From: Micrococcales bacterium UBA2037
GTDB lineage: Bacteria > Actinomycetota > Actinomycetes > Actinomycetales > Microbacteriaceae
Reading direction: 5' to 3'
DNA: 51,649 nucleotides
Assembly (NCBI GenBank): GCA_002333405.1
Contig: DDBH01000011.1
Span: 1-51,649, forward strand
The notes under the pieces were generated by a model. The model saw nothing but the letters and a program-made list of their open reading frames with translations, ran no database searches and had not been told where the DNA came from. Shown here in pieces: positions 7,743 through 15,940 of this stretch. The translations under genes were made by a program, and so were the position numbers. Each line of letters opens with the position of its first letter. Positions within the stretch are counted from its first letter, which is position 1.

Positions 7743-10613
7743 TTGTCTGAAGCACAAGCAACCCCCCAACGACGAGTATCGCCGTTGTCGATTGCCTTTG
7801 GAATCTTAGGTGTAATTGTTTTCGTGTTGGTTAGCGCCGCCGGAATCTACACCGACTGGCTTTGGTTCCGCCAGCTAAATTTTGAGGTGGTTTTCTTCAC
7901 CCAGATCGTCGGGCAGATTGTTGCATTCCTGATTGGCTTTGCCCTGATGTCCGTGATTATTGCGGTCGGATTGATGTCAGCTTGGAAATCCAGGCCGGTT
8001 TATCTCAAGATGCCAGAGGCCTCTCCGTTTCAGGCCTACCAGCAGCTGATTGAAAACCTGCGCCGGGTGATCATGATTGGACTTCCAATTTTGATTGGTG
8101 TCTTCGGTGGATTGCTGGCATCGCGTCAGTGGGAAACTGCCGCCCTCTGGCTAAACGGCAGCCCGTTCGGCGTGACCGACCCTCAGTTTGGGCTGGACGT
8201 CGGGTTCTTCGTTTTCGATCTTCCTTTTTACAGCTTTGCGGTCGGCTTCATTTCCGGCGGAATATTCCTGGCAGCTCTTATTAACGCCGGTGTCCACCTC
8301 ATTTACGGCGGCATCAGATTTACCGGTAGGACTGTTGAAATCTCAAGGCCGGCACGCATCCAGCTGGCGATCCTGATTGCCGCTTACATGATTGTTCAGG
8401 GTCTGAGCCTGTGGTTCGACCAGTACGCAACTGCTACCTCACCTGGCGAATTGTTCACCGGTGTGACCTATTCGGACGCCAACGCGGTGATTCCTGGCCT
8501 TCAGATCTTGTCCTTGATTTCACTGGCGGTCGCACTTGCCTTCATCGTCACAGCAGTAATCGGCCGCTGGCGGATCTCGATCATTGCAACCGCACTTATG
8601 GTTGCCAGCTCGCTGGTTCTAGGTGGGCTTTACCCATGGATTGTTCAGACCTTTCAGGTTGTTCCAAACGAACGAACATTGGAGGGTCCATACCTTCAAA
8701 AGAACATCGACGCCACACGCGTTGCCTTTGACCTAGACAAGGTTGAGGTTGTCGAGTACGACGCGAGCGTAGTAGCTGAGCCCGGTGCCTTGAGAAACGA
8801 TGCCAAGACCACCGCTTCAATTCGAATCATTGACCCGGCTTTGGTGAGCGACGCCTTCCGTCAGCTCGAGCAGTATCGTCAGTACTACAGCTTCCCAAAC
8901 CGCCTGCACGTAGACAGGTATCAAATTGACGGCGAGAACCAGGACACTGTGATCGCGGTTCGTGAGCTGAACCAGGCTGGTCTTGGAGATTCAAACTCCT
9001 GGTACAACTCGACCATTGTTTATACCCACGGTTTCGGCGTTGTTGCTGCCTACGGCAACAAGCGTGATAGCGATGGAAAGCCGCTGTTCTTCCAGTCGGG
9101 TATTCCAACTGTCGGCGCACTGGGTGAGTTTGAGCCGAGAATCTATTTCGGTGCTAATTCACCTGACTATTCAATCGTTGGCGCCCCGGACGGGTCGGAG
9201 CCGCTTGAATTTGACTTCCCAGCAGGTGAAGATGGCGAGCGCGAAACCTACACCACCTTTGATGGTGAAGGCGGTCCGCTAATCGGTGATATTTTCACCA
9301 GGATTGCCTACGCGCTGAAGTTCCAGAGTGAACAAATTTTGCTTTCGGACGCGATCAATGAGAATTCTCAAATTCTCTACAATCGATCACCCGCCGATCG
9401 AATTGCCGAGGTTGCACCGTACCTAACGGTTGACTCGGAAATTTATCCAGCAGTTGTTGATGGAAGAGTGAAGTGGATAGTCGATGGCTACACCACCACC
9501 ACCAAGTATCCATACTCAAACCTTGAGTCCTTCAACCTTTCCATCCTGGACTCTTCTTCGGAGACCTTCAATCGTCAAACCTCTGAGGTCAACTACATTC
9601 GCAACTCCGTGAAGGCGACTGTAGATGCCTATGACGGTTCGGTGGACCTATATCAGTGGGATGAAGAGGATCCAATCTTGAAGGCCTGGATGAAGCTTTA
9701 CCCAGAGACCGTGCAGCCTCGCTCGGCCATCTCTGCTGACCTGATGTCACACGTTCGTTACCCGTCTGATTTGTTCAAGACTCAGCGCTCAGTGCTCGGC
9801 AGCTACCACGTGACCGAAGCCGGAGCGTTCTACTCTCAGCAGGACGCTTGGATGACCCCAAATGACCCGGTTGAGGGCACTGGCCTGGGCACACTTCAGC
9901 CTCCCTACTACCTGACTCTTCAGGCGCCGGGGGAGACCGAAAGTGCGTTCTCGCTCTATTCAACTTTCATTCCGCAGTCAACTGGCGAAACCACCAGAAA
10001 CGTTCTGACCGGTTATCTAATCGCCAATGCTGATGCAGGTAATGAGGCGGGTAAGGTCAATGACTCCTACGGAAAGCTGACCCTACTGAACCTTCCGCGT
10101 GAAACTGTTGTGCCAGGTCCTGGACAGGTGCAGAACAATTTCAATGCTGACAGCAATGTCTCGTCGCTTCTGAACCTACTGCGACAGGGCTCGACTCGAG
10201 TGCTCAACGGAAACTTGCTGACATTGCCTGTTGGCGGCGGCTTGCTTTACGTGCAGCCGGTCTATATCGAGTCAACTGGTGAAACCAGCTACCCACTACT
10301 CCAGAAGATACTGGTGGCATTCGGTGACCAGATTGCTTTCGAGGACACCCTGGAATTGGCGCTAGATGCTCTATTCGGTGGCAACTCCGGAGCGACCTCT
10401 GCCGATGGTGGCCAGGTCGACCCTGCTCCTGATGCTGGCGAACAGGCTCCGGCAGATTCCGGTAATGCGCTACTAGATCAGGCTCTAGGTCGCGCCAGTG
10501 CCGCTCTTGCAGCCAAAGAGGCAGCCCTGCGTTCTGGCGATTGGGAAGCATTCGGAAAGGCTGATGAGGCTCTGGCTAAGGCGATCGAGGATGCCCTGGC
10601 CGCATTAGATTAA
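7743..10613 (+). CDS. UPF0182 family large membrane protein
   Basis: The 956-residue protein matches the UPF0182 (COG1615) family typical of actinobacteria. About seven hydrophobic segments occupy residues 15-310, including IYTDWLWFRQLNFEVVF and GLDVGFFVFDLPFYSF, which are characteristic of the family. Residues 320-860 form a large soluble domain predicted to be outside the cell. The last 80 residues are an acidic Ala/Glu-rich tail with a short helix. The biochemical function is not known. The start is TTG at 7743, preceded by AGGAGAT at correct spacing. The close link to the YlbL protease (10-base gap) is a recurrent actinobacterial arrangement and suggests that the two act on the same envelope process. 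Confidence 0.92.
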   Translation: MSEAQATPQRRVSPLSIAFGILGVIVFVLVSAAGIYTDWLWFRQLNFEVVFFTQIVGQIVAFLIGFALMSVIIAVGLMSAWKSRPVYLKMPEASPFQAYQQLIENLRRVIMIGLPILIGVFGGLLASRQWETAALWLNGSPFGVTDPQFGLDVGFFVFDLPFYSFAVGFISGGIFLAALINAGVHLIYGGIRFTGRTVEISRPARIQLAILIAAYMIVQGLSLWFDQYATATSPGELFTGVTYSDANAVIPGLQILSLISLAVALAFIVTAVIGRWRISIIATALMVASSLVLGGLYPWIVQTFQVVPNERTLEGPYLQKNIDATRVAFDLDKVEVVEYDASVVAEPGALRNDAKTTASIRIIDPALVSDAFRQLEQYRQYYSFPNRLHVDRYQIDGENQDTVIAVRELNQAGLGDSNSWYNSTIVYTHGFGVVAAYGNKRDSDGKPLFFQSGIPTVGALGEFEPRIYFGANSPDYSIVGAPDGSEPLEFDFPAGEDGERETYTTFDGEGGPLIGDIFTRIAYALKFQSEQILLSDAINENSQILYNRSPADRIAEVAPYLTVDSEIYPAVVDGRVKWIVDGYTTTTKYPYSNLESFNLSILDSSSETFNRQTSEVNYIRNSVKATVDAYDGSVDLYQWDEEDPILKAWMKLYPETVQPRSAISADLMSHVRYPSDLFKTQRSVLGSYHVTEAGAFYSQQDAWMTPNDPVEGTGLGTLQPPYYLTLQAPGETESAFSLYSTFIPQSTGETTRNVLTGYLIANADAGNEAGKVNDSYGKLTLLNLPRETVVPGPGQVQNNFNADSNVSSLLNLLRQGSTRVLNGNLLTLPVGGGLLYVQPVYIESTGETSYPLLQKILVAFGDQIAFEDTLELALDALFGGNSGATSADGGQVDPAPDAGEQAPADSGNALLDQALGRASAALAAKEAALRSGDWEAFGKADEALAKAIEDALAALD

Positions 10614-10628
10614 ACGCAGTTCATCTGC

Positions 10629-10634
10629 TAAGGT
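10629..10634 (+). promoter_or_regulatory. Candidate -10 element for initiator tRNA gene
   Basis: TAAGGT lies 11 bases upstream of the mature tRNA 5' end and fits the TAnnnT pattern seen elsewhere in the window. TTAGAT about 18 bases upstream is a weak -35 candidate. Confidence 0.35.
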
Positions 10635-10645
10635 AGAAACTTCGC

Positions 10646-10722
10646 CGCGGGGTGGAGCAGTTCGGTAGCTCGCCGGGCTCATAACCCGGAGGTCGTAGGT
10701 TCAAATCCTGCCCCCGCAACCA
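10646..10722 (+). tRNA. tRNA-fMet(CAT), initiator
   Basis: A complete cloverleaf can be folded. The acceptor arm begins with C opposite A at position 72 (the unpaired 1-72 position typical of initiators). The anticodon stem ends in three consecutive G:C pairs (GGG/CCC), the anticodon CAT is at 10680-10682, and the T arm contains GGTTCAAATCC. The 3' CCA is encoded (10720-10722). The 1-72 mismatch and the GGG/CCC stem separate it from elongator tRNA-Met. A strong terminator follows immediately. Confidence 0.96.
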
Positions 10723-10725
10723 GTA

Positions 10726-10759
10726 AAAACCCTCGAACCTAACGGTTCGGGGGTTTTTT
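10726..10759 (+). terminator. Rho-independent terminator after tRNA-fMet
   Basis: A 14-base-pair stem (left arm 10726-10739, right arm 10744-10757, one G:T pair) closes a four-base TAAC loop and ends in a run of six T. Because the left arm starts with AAAA, the hairpin could also work on the opposite strand. It is the clearest intrinsic terminator in the window. Confidence 0.92.
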
Positions 10760-10846
10760 ATGTGAATAAGTAAAAGGCAACTTTTCATAAATTGCTTAGA
10801 GTCCCAAGATGAATTCTCTAAGTTCGCTTGTGCTTGAGGTCTGCTC

Positions 10847-11545
10847 ATGTTGATAGTCGCAGCAGTTCTGATGTCCATTTCTAGCTGCGATCCCGGGACA
10901 TCCACCGCAGACAGCTACACGATATGTGCGGAAAAGACGACCACTACTCAACAGCAATCTGGTTCTGGCACCAGCCCTGCGCCCAAGGCAAAGCCGATGC
11001 GACTTTGTTCCTACTATGTGAACAACTCGATTGATGAGCCAACCCAAACCATCATCAATGCCTGGGTTCCAGTCGGTTCCAGGCTTTGCATAGGCGATGA
11101 ACCGCCCGAGCCTGCAGCTGCCGGAAGCAGAACAGTGGCCTCAAATCTTGTCACCAGAGACACGCTCACCGGATACTCAAATGCTCCGATTGCAACCTGG
11201 AGCCCCGGAGGTCAGCTGGTGATGATGGACCCGGCAACCTTCCAGGTTGCCGTCTATAACCGCACCACCACTGGAACTCTGTTAGGAACTTCCGCACAAA
11301 TTCGCTTCACGGCGGTCGCGGTCACGTGGAATTTCTCTGACGGAGGCGTGCTTTTGGGTTCAGGAGCCTCCCGGTCCTTTTCGGCAGTTGACACCTATTC
11401 AGTTGTTGCGAGCGTTACCTATCGAGTTGATTATCAAATATCAGGCAGCGAATGGGTCATTGGTGCATCTTCGATTGTGCTGGAAAGTAATGAGCTGGAA
11501 ATTGAGGTTATCGAGCCTCCCCGCAGGACTCTGCTGGTTGAATAG
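10847..11545 (+). CDS. Predicted secreted lipoprotein with PKD-like region, function unknown
   Basis: I do not recognise this 232-residue protein. Its short hydrophobic N-terminus (MLIVAAVLMSISSC) ends in a plausible lipobox with cysteine 14. A Thr/Gln/Ser/Pro-rich linker follows (about residues 31-50). Further cysteines are at 27, 54 and 81. Around residues 160-195 the sequence VTWNFSDGG, with alternating serine, valine and threonine after it, resembles a PKD or Ig-like beta-sandwich. A membrane-anchored surface or binding protein is likely, but no ligand can be named. The ATG has TTGAGGT at good spacing, and an in-frame stop at 10835 rules out a longer product except from CTG 10841. The gene stands alone between the tRNA terminator and htrA, 76 bases upstream of htrA. 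Confidence 0.7.
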   Translation: MLIVAAVLMSISSCDPGTSTADSYTICAEKTTTTQQQSGSGTSPAPKAKPMRLCSYYVNNSIDEPTQTIINAWVPVGSRLCIGDEPPEPAAAGSRTVASNLVTRDTLTGYSNAPIATWSPGGQLVMMDPATFQVAVYNRTTTGTLLGTSAQIRFTAVAVTWNFSDGGVLLGSGASRSFSAVDTYSVVASVTYRVDYQISGSEWVIGASSIVLESNELEIEVIEPPRRTLLVE

Positions 11546-11583
11546 TGAGGAATTATTCAGCTGGGACTCATAGAATGCCCAGA

Positions 11584-11610
11584 GTTGTTGCACATAATGA
11601 GTGCAACAAC
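11584..11610. promoter_or_regulatory. Perfect 10-bp inverted repeat upstream of htrA with embedded CATAAT
   Basis: The arms GTTGTTGCAC (11584-11593) and GTGCAACAAC (11601-11610) are perfect inverted repeats around a seven-base spacer ATAATGA. The spacer and last arm base give CATAAT, a good -10 candidate, which would start transcription near 11605, 17 bases before the htrA ATG. No matching -35 is clear. The ribosome-binding GAAAGGG follows directly. The arrangement suits a repressor operator covering the -10; an RNA hairpin is the alternative if transcription starts further upstream. Confidence 0.6.
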
Positions 11611-11621
11611 GAAAGGGTCAA

Positions 11622-12812
11622 ATGTCTCAGTGGAATCGTTCTGGCGAGAACCAATTCAATTTCAGCCAGCCTTACGTCGCAAAGACTCCCGTTGCTGCCA
11701 AAAAGCCCAGGCGCGCCCTGTCCGTAACCGCACTGGCATTGGCCGCGGCCATAGTCGGAGGAGTCGTGGGTTCAAGCGGATGGACGCTTGCCTTTATGAA
11801 CCTAAGCCAGCCAGCGCCGATTGTTGTCAATGACGCCACTTCTGTGAATTGGGTCACAGGAGCAGCTGTTTCTGCTTCGCCGTCTGTTGTGACGCTGTCG
11901 GTTAGCTCCGAATCTGGCAGCGGTTCGGGATCCGGCGTTGTGCTAACCGATGACGGATATATCCTTACCAATGCGCACGTGGTTACGTTGGGCGGACTTA
12001 CTGAAACCGCAAACATTTCCGCCATGCTCTGGGATGGCACGGTGGCCGGTGCTGAGCTCATTGGATTTGATCCTATTTATGACCTTGCCGTCATCAAAAT
12101 CTCACAATCCAATTTGAAACCCATAGTTTTTGCTGACTCTAAGGCACTAAATGTCGGGCAGAGCGTAGTTGCCATTGGAGCCCCGCTGGGGCTTTCTTCA
12201 ACAGTGACCCAGGGCATCATCTCGGCACTAAACCGCACGATTCAAGTTGCGAGCTCTGAGGTCAGCGATGACCCAGGCCTACAGTTCTGGACCGGAACTG
12301 GCTCGGCACCAATCTCGCTTCAGGTTATTCAAACCGATGCCGCAATCAACCCAGGTAATTCCGGTGGTGCGCTGGTGAATGAACGCGGCGAACTGATAGG
12401 CATAAACGTTGCCATTGCAACGGCTGGTTCTGGCACTTCCGGTTCAATCGGAGTGGGTTTTGCGATTCCATCGAACACTGCACTGCGAATCGCGACCGAG
12501 ATCATCGAAACCGGACAGGCCACCCATGGTCTCCTGGGAGCGCTGGTCAGGGACAACACTGACACCAATGGTGGCTTTTCAACTGGAGCGCTGGTCGAAG
12601 ACGTAACCGAAGACGGGGCTGCCAACGCAGCCGGGATTCGAGCCGGAGATGTCGTCACGCTGTTTGATGGAGAGCGAGTAGATGGCGCTAGCGATCTAAC
12701 CGCACTGGTTAGAGCGCAGCCAGCTGGAGCCAACGTTGAGGTAGTTGTCATCAGGAGCGGGGAAAGACTCGTATTTGAAGTAACTCTCGGCAGCGCTGCT
12801 GACCTAAACTAG
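11622..12812 (+). CDS. HtrA/DegP-type trypsin-like serine protease with PDZ domain
   Basis: This 396-residue envelope protease degrades or refolds damaged exported proteins. A cytoplasmic tail is followed by one membrane segment (about 31-60), so the protease domain lies outside. The catalytic triad is visible: H119 in ILTNAHVV, D154 in YDLAVIKI and S247 in NPGNSGGAL. One PDZ domain occupies about residues 300-390 (AANAAGIRAGDVVTLFDGERV). The chosen start is ATG 11622, five bases after GAAAGGG; the in-frame GTG at 11601 lies inside the palindrome and is rejected. A palindrome with a possible -10 directly upstream suggests specific repression. DUF3039 follows after six bases on the same strand. 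Confidence 0.92.
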   Translation: MSQWNRSGENQFNFSQPYVAKTPVAAKKPRRALSVTALALAAAIVGGVVGSSGWTLAFMNLSQPAPIVVNDATSVNWVTGAAVSASPSVVTLSVSSESGSGSGSGVVLTDDGYILTNAHVVTLGGLTETANISAMLWDGTVAGAELIGFDPIYDLAVIKISQSNLKPIVFADSKALNVGQSVVAIGAPLGLSSTVTQGIISALNRTIQVASSEVSDDPGLQFWTGTGSAPISLQVIQTDAAINPGNSGGALVNERGELIGINVAIATAGSGTSGSIGVGFAIPSNTALRIATEIIETGQATHGLLGALVRDNTDTNGGFSTGALVEDVTEDGAANAAGIRAGDVVTLFDGERVDGASDLTALVRAQPAGANVEVVVIRSGERLVFEVTLGSAADLN

Positions 12813-12818
12813 AAAACT

Positions 12819-13055
12819 ATGAGCAATCCCGACCTTGGAACCACTCTCGAACAAGAGCAATTAGAGCAAATTGATCAGGGTGACCACGAGCGCTATTCGC
12901 ACTACGTCAAGAAAGACAAAATCGTTGAGTCTGCCGTAATGGGCGGGGCTGTGATTGCTCTTTGTGGCAAAGTGTGGGTGCCGAATCGAGACCCGGGCAA
13001 GTTTCCGGTGTGCCCTGATTGCCAGAAAATCTACGAGACCCTCAAGGGCGATTAG
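12819..13055 (+). CDS. DUF3039 family small protein
   Basis: The 78-residue protein matches the actinobacterial DUF3039 family, of unknown function. A hydrophilic N-terminus (DHERYSHYVKKDKI) is followed by VMGGAVIALCGKVWVP and KFPVCPDCQKIYE. The cysteines (one in ALCGK, two in CPDC) could form a small metal site. The start ATG has no Shine-Dalgarno. TAAACT at the very end of htrA lies at -18 to -13 and might give a nearly leaderless transcript, or the gene may be read from htrA. Its last four bases overlap the convergent pncB gene. Confidence 0.85.
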   Translation: MSNPDLGTTLEQEQLEQIDQGDHERYSHYVKKDKIVESAVMGGAVIALCGKVWVPNRDPGKFPVCPDCQKIYETLKGD

Positions 13056-14323
13056 ACAAAATTAGTTGGGATTGCTGGCTCACCATTTGAGAGCCTAAAT
13101 GCTCCCTCGGCAAGCTCTCCGATGACCAGTCGGTGGTGCTTTCTCGCTGCTACGACGCCCTGTTTTCCAACTGCAGAATCAGAAATCTCACCGTTTTCAA
13201 TCAGCTTCACCTGCAGCGGGCGTCCAGTTGTGTCAGACCCCACCAATTCAGCCTTGGCAACGCCGGCTTCGATGCTTCTGCTGGCAAACTTCTTCCCGCC
13301 GACATTGGTTTTCGCAGTTGATGTTTTTGCGACATCGACCCACTCTTGCCCGTTGAAGTGAGATACGAGTTTGTAGACAAAGCCAACCGTCGGATGCCCG
13401 GAACCAACCACCAGTGAAGTGCCGACTCCATATCTGTCCACAGGTGCCGCGGCAAGGGCCGCGATCGTGTACTCGTCAAGGTCGCTGGTGACCACAATTT
13501 TGGTTTCCTTGGCTCCCAGCTCGTCGAGCAGCTTTCGAACTTTCTGAGCTGCCGTTGATAGGTCTCCGGAGTCCAGTCGGACTGCGGAGATTTTCCCATC
13601 TGTCAGGCGAACGGCCTCCCGAACTGCCTTTTCAACATCGTAGGTATCGACCAGCAAGGTGGTGTCGTGACCCATTGAAGCAAGCTGCGATTGAAAAGCC
13701 TCAGATTCAGTGTCGTGCAACAACGTGAATGAATGTGCGCTGGTTCCCATTGTGGGAATTCCCCAGCTGCGGCCAGCCTCCAGGTTGCTGGTGGCGTCAA
13801 AGCCAACTATGTAGGCAGCTCTGGCAGCAGCCACTGCAGCATTTTCATTGGCCCTGCGGGCACCCATTTCTGCGAGGTAGCGGTTGCCTGCTGCAAAGCG
13901 CATTCTGGCTGCCGCCGATGCCACAGCACTGTCGTAGTTCAGAATCGACAGTATGACCGTTTCCAAAATCACTGCCTCGGCAAATGTGGATTCAACCGTC
14001 AACACAGGGGAGCCAGCGAAAAACAGTTCGCCTTCTTGATAACCACTGATGGAGCCAGAAAACTTGAACTCGGAAAGCCATTTGGCAGTTACCTGATCGA
14101 CGATTTGGTTTTCAAGTAGAAAGTCAATTTCAGCCTGGTCGAACCGAAAGTCCTGGACGACCTCAAGCAGCCTTCCGGTTCCCGCAACCACTCCGTAGCG
14201 ACGTCCGGGCGGAAGCGATCTCGTGAACACCTCGAACACCGTGGGTCGATCTGCTTTGCCGGAGCGCAGCGCAGCCTGCACCATGGTCAGCTCATAGCGA
14301 TCGGTTAGTAGGGCGGTTGACAC
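13052..14323 (-). CDS. pncB: Nicotinate phosphoribosyltransferase
   Basis: This 423-residue enzyme joins nicotinate to phosphoribosyl pyrophosphate, with ATP, in the salvage route to NAD. Family landmarks are LLTDRYELTM at the N-terminus, TRSLPPGRRYGVVAGTGRLLE, GTSAHSF with the phosphorylated histidine, VDTYDVEKAVREA and VRLDSGDL. The start is GTG at 14323 without a Shine-Dalgarno. TAGGCT sits at -12 to -7, so the mRNA is probably leaderless. It diverges from murI with 56 bases between the two start codons and overlaps DUF3039 by four bases at the 3' end. Confidence 0.95.
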   Translation of the reverse strand: MSTALLTDRYELTMVQAALRSGKADRPTVFEVFTRSLPPGRRYGVVAGTGRLLEVVQDFRFDQAEIDFLLENQIVDQVTAKWLSEFKFSGSISGYQEGELFFAGSPVLTVESTFAEAVILETVILSILNYDSAVASAAARMRFAAGNRYLAEMGARRANENAAVAAARAAYIVGFDATSNLEAGRSWGIPTMGTSAHSFTLLHDTESEAFQSQLASMGHDTTLLVDTYDVEKAVREAVRLTDGKISAVRLDSGDLSTAAQKVRKLLDELGAKETKIVVTSDLDEYTIAALAAAPVDRYGVGTSLVVGSGHPTVGFVYKLVSHFNGQEWVDVAKTSTAKTNVGGKKFASRSIEAGVAKAELVGSDTTGRPLQVKLIENGEISDSAVGKQGVVAARKHHRLVIGELAEGAFRLSNGEPAIPTNFV

Positions 14324-14329
14324 CTTATT

Positions 14330-14335
14330 AGCCTA
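14330..14335 (-). promoter_or_regulatory. Candidate leaderless -10 hexamer of pncB
   Basis: On the minus strand TAGGCT lies at -12 to -7 relative to the GTG start. No convincing -35 is seen at 16-18 bases. It faces the matching murI element. Confidence 0.55.
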
Positions 14336-14367
14336 CCTATGCCAACACTGGAATTGAGCTGCGGGCC

Positions 14368-14373
14368 TAGACT
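14368..14373 (+). promoter_or_regulatory. Candidate leaderless -10 hexamer of murI
   Basis: TAGACT lies at -12 to -7 relative to the GTG start at 14380. The GAGGG directly abutting the start is too close to serve as a Shine-Dalgarno. The same TAGnCTTGAGGGGTG string precedes rseP at 49906. Confidence 0.6.
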
Positions 14374-14379
14374 TGAGGG

Positions 14380-15198
14380 GTGGATTCAAGACCAATCGGA
14401 GTTTTCGACTCAGGCGTAGGTGGCCTGACTGTCGCTAGGGCAATAATCGATCAATTGCCGCACGAGTCGATTCACTATGTCGGTGACACCTTAAATTCAC
14501 CCTATGGGCCAAAACCCTTGTCCACGGTCCGCAAGCTGGCGCTTGAAGTCATGGACGATCTTGTTGCATCGGGTGTGAAAATGCTGGTGATTGCTTGCAA
14601 CTCAGCTTCGGCAGCTGTCCTCAGGGATGCCAGAGAGCGCTATACCGAAGGGCTTGGAGTGCCGGTGGTCGAAGTGATTCAGCCGGCCGTTCGTCGAGCT
14701 GTTGGCACCAGTGGAAACAAAAAAGTTGGCGTGATTGGCACCAGCGCCACCATCTCATCCAAGGCCTATGACGACGCTTTTGCCGCCGCGGTTGACTTTG
14801 AGATTTCGAGTGTGGCTTGTCCGAAATTCGTTGATTTTGTGGAGCGCGGAGTGACCTCCGGCCCCGAGGTGTTAGCTGCAGCCGAGGAGTATTTGGCTCC
14901 CATCAAGGATTCTGGGATTGACACTCTGGTGCTTGGCTGCACCCACTACCCGCTGCTGCAGGCAGCAATTGCCTATGTAATGGGGGAGGGCGTGAACCTG
15001 GTCTCATCAGCGGATGAGACCGCCAAGGACGTGTTTCGAGTGCTCACCGAGCATGACCTTCTGGCACCCGAGGGACAGAAGGCGAGCTACGAGTTCTATG
15101 CGACCGGCAGCTCAGAGGATTTCGGTCGCCTGGCAGCAAGATTTTTAGGTCCCGAAGTAACAAACGTTCACCACTTAGGAAGCAGAGCAAATGACTAG
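14380..15198 (+). CDS. murI: Glutamate racemase
   Basis: This 272-residue enzyme makes D-glutamate for peptidoglycan. Diagnostic segments are IGVFDSGVGGLTVARAI at the N-terminus, VGDTLNSPYGPK, VIACNSASAAVL with the first catalytic cysteine and LVLGCTHYPLL with the second. The length is normal. The start is GTG with a TAGACT hexamer at -12 to -7, suggesting a leaderless mRNA. The gene leads a three-gene run: rph starts eight bases before murI ends, and rdgB starts ten bases before rph ends. The murI-rph-rdgB order is common in actinobacteria. Confidence 0.97.
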   Translation: MDSRPIGVFDSGVGGLTVARAIIDQLPHESIHYVGDTLNSPYGPKPLSTVRKLALEVMDDLVASGVKMLVIACNSASAAVLRDARERYTEGLGVPVVEVIQPAVRRAVGTSGNKKVGVIGTSATISSKAYDDAFAAAVDFEISSVACPKFVDFVERGVTSGPEVLAAAEEYLAPIKDSGIDTLVLGCTHYPLLQAAIAYVMGEGVNLVSSADETAKDVFRVLTEHDLLAPEGQKASYEFYATGSSEDFGRLAARFLGPEVTNVHHLGSRAND

Positions 15199-15940
15199 GC
15201 AAGACCAGCGCAGCAATCAAGACCTGAGGGAAGTTTGTTTTGAGCGCGGCTACACCCTGCACGCTGAGGGTTCCTGTTTGGTCACGTTTGGGAACACTAA
15301 AGTCCTCTGCAACGCATCCTTCACAAAGGGTGTTCCAAGGTTCAAAAAGGATTCCGGTGAAGGCTGGGTCACAGCGGAGTACTCAATGCTTCCCCGAGCA
15401 ACCCACACTCGTTCCGACAGGGAGAGTGTTAAAGGCAAGATTGGTGGTCGCACTCACGAGATTTCCCGGCTGATCGGTAGATCACTGCGGGCAGTTATTG
15501 ACGTTAAAGCCCTGGGCGAGAACACCATTGTGTTGGACTGTGACGTCTTGCAGGCGGACGGCGGAACTCGCACCGCTGCCATCACCGGAGCGTTTGTGGC
15601 ACTGGCGGAGGCCGTGAATTGGGGCAAAGAACACGGACACCTAGCCAAAAGCTCAAGGCCGCTTCTTGACACGGTTTCGGCTGTTTCAGTTGGAATTGTT
15701 GATGGCGTTCCAATGACGGACCTTGCCTATGTCGAGGACGTCAGAGCCGACACTGACATGAATGTGGTGGTCACCGGCCGCGGACTCTTCGTCGAGGTTC
15801 AGGGAACTGCGGAAGCGGAGCCCTTTGACAGGAACGAGCTGACCTCGCTGCTTGATTTGGCGACAGTTTCGACCGCCGAACTGGCCAAGTTGCAGTTAGA
15901 GGCACTTGGCTCAACATTGGAGCTGAGAGCTTGGAGCTGA
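15191..15940 (+). CDS. rph: Ribonuclease PH
   Basis: This 249-residue phosphate-dependent 3'-5' exoribonuclease trims tRNA 3' ends. Family segments are GSCLVTFGNTKVLCNAS, GEGWVTAEYSMLPRATHTR (typical RNase PH active-site region), GRSLRAVIDVKALGENTI and LDCDVLQADGGTRTAAITGA. The ATG lies inside the end of murI (eight-base overlap), consistent with translational coupling. One tRNA gene in the window (tRNA-Arg, two genes on) lacks an encoded CCA and so depends on 3' processing of the kind RNase PH takes part in. Confidence 0.97.
   Translation: MTRQDQRSNQDLREVCFERGYTLHAEGSCLVTFGNTKVLCNASFTKGVPRFKKDSGEGWVTAEYSMLPRATHTRSDRESVKGKIGGRTHEISRLIGRSLRAVIDVKALGENTIVLDCDVLQADGGTRTAAITGAFVALAEAVNWGKEHGHLAKSSRPLLDTVSAVSVGIVDGVPMTDLAYVEDVRADTDMNVVVTGRGLFVEVQGTAEAEPFDRNELTSLLDLATVSTAELAKLQLEALGSTLELRAWS

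Noticed and set aside
11601..11621. Upstream GTG start for htrA
   Set aside because: It lies inside the palindrome with no ribosome-binding site, whereas ATG 11622 directly follows GAAAGGG.
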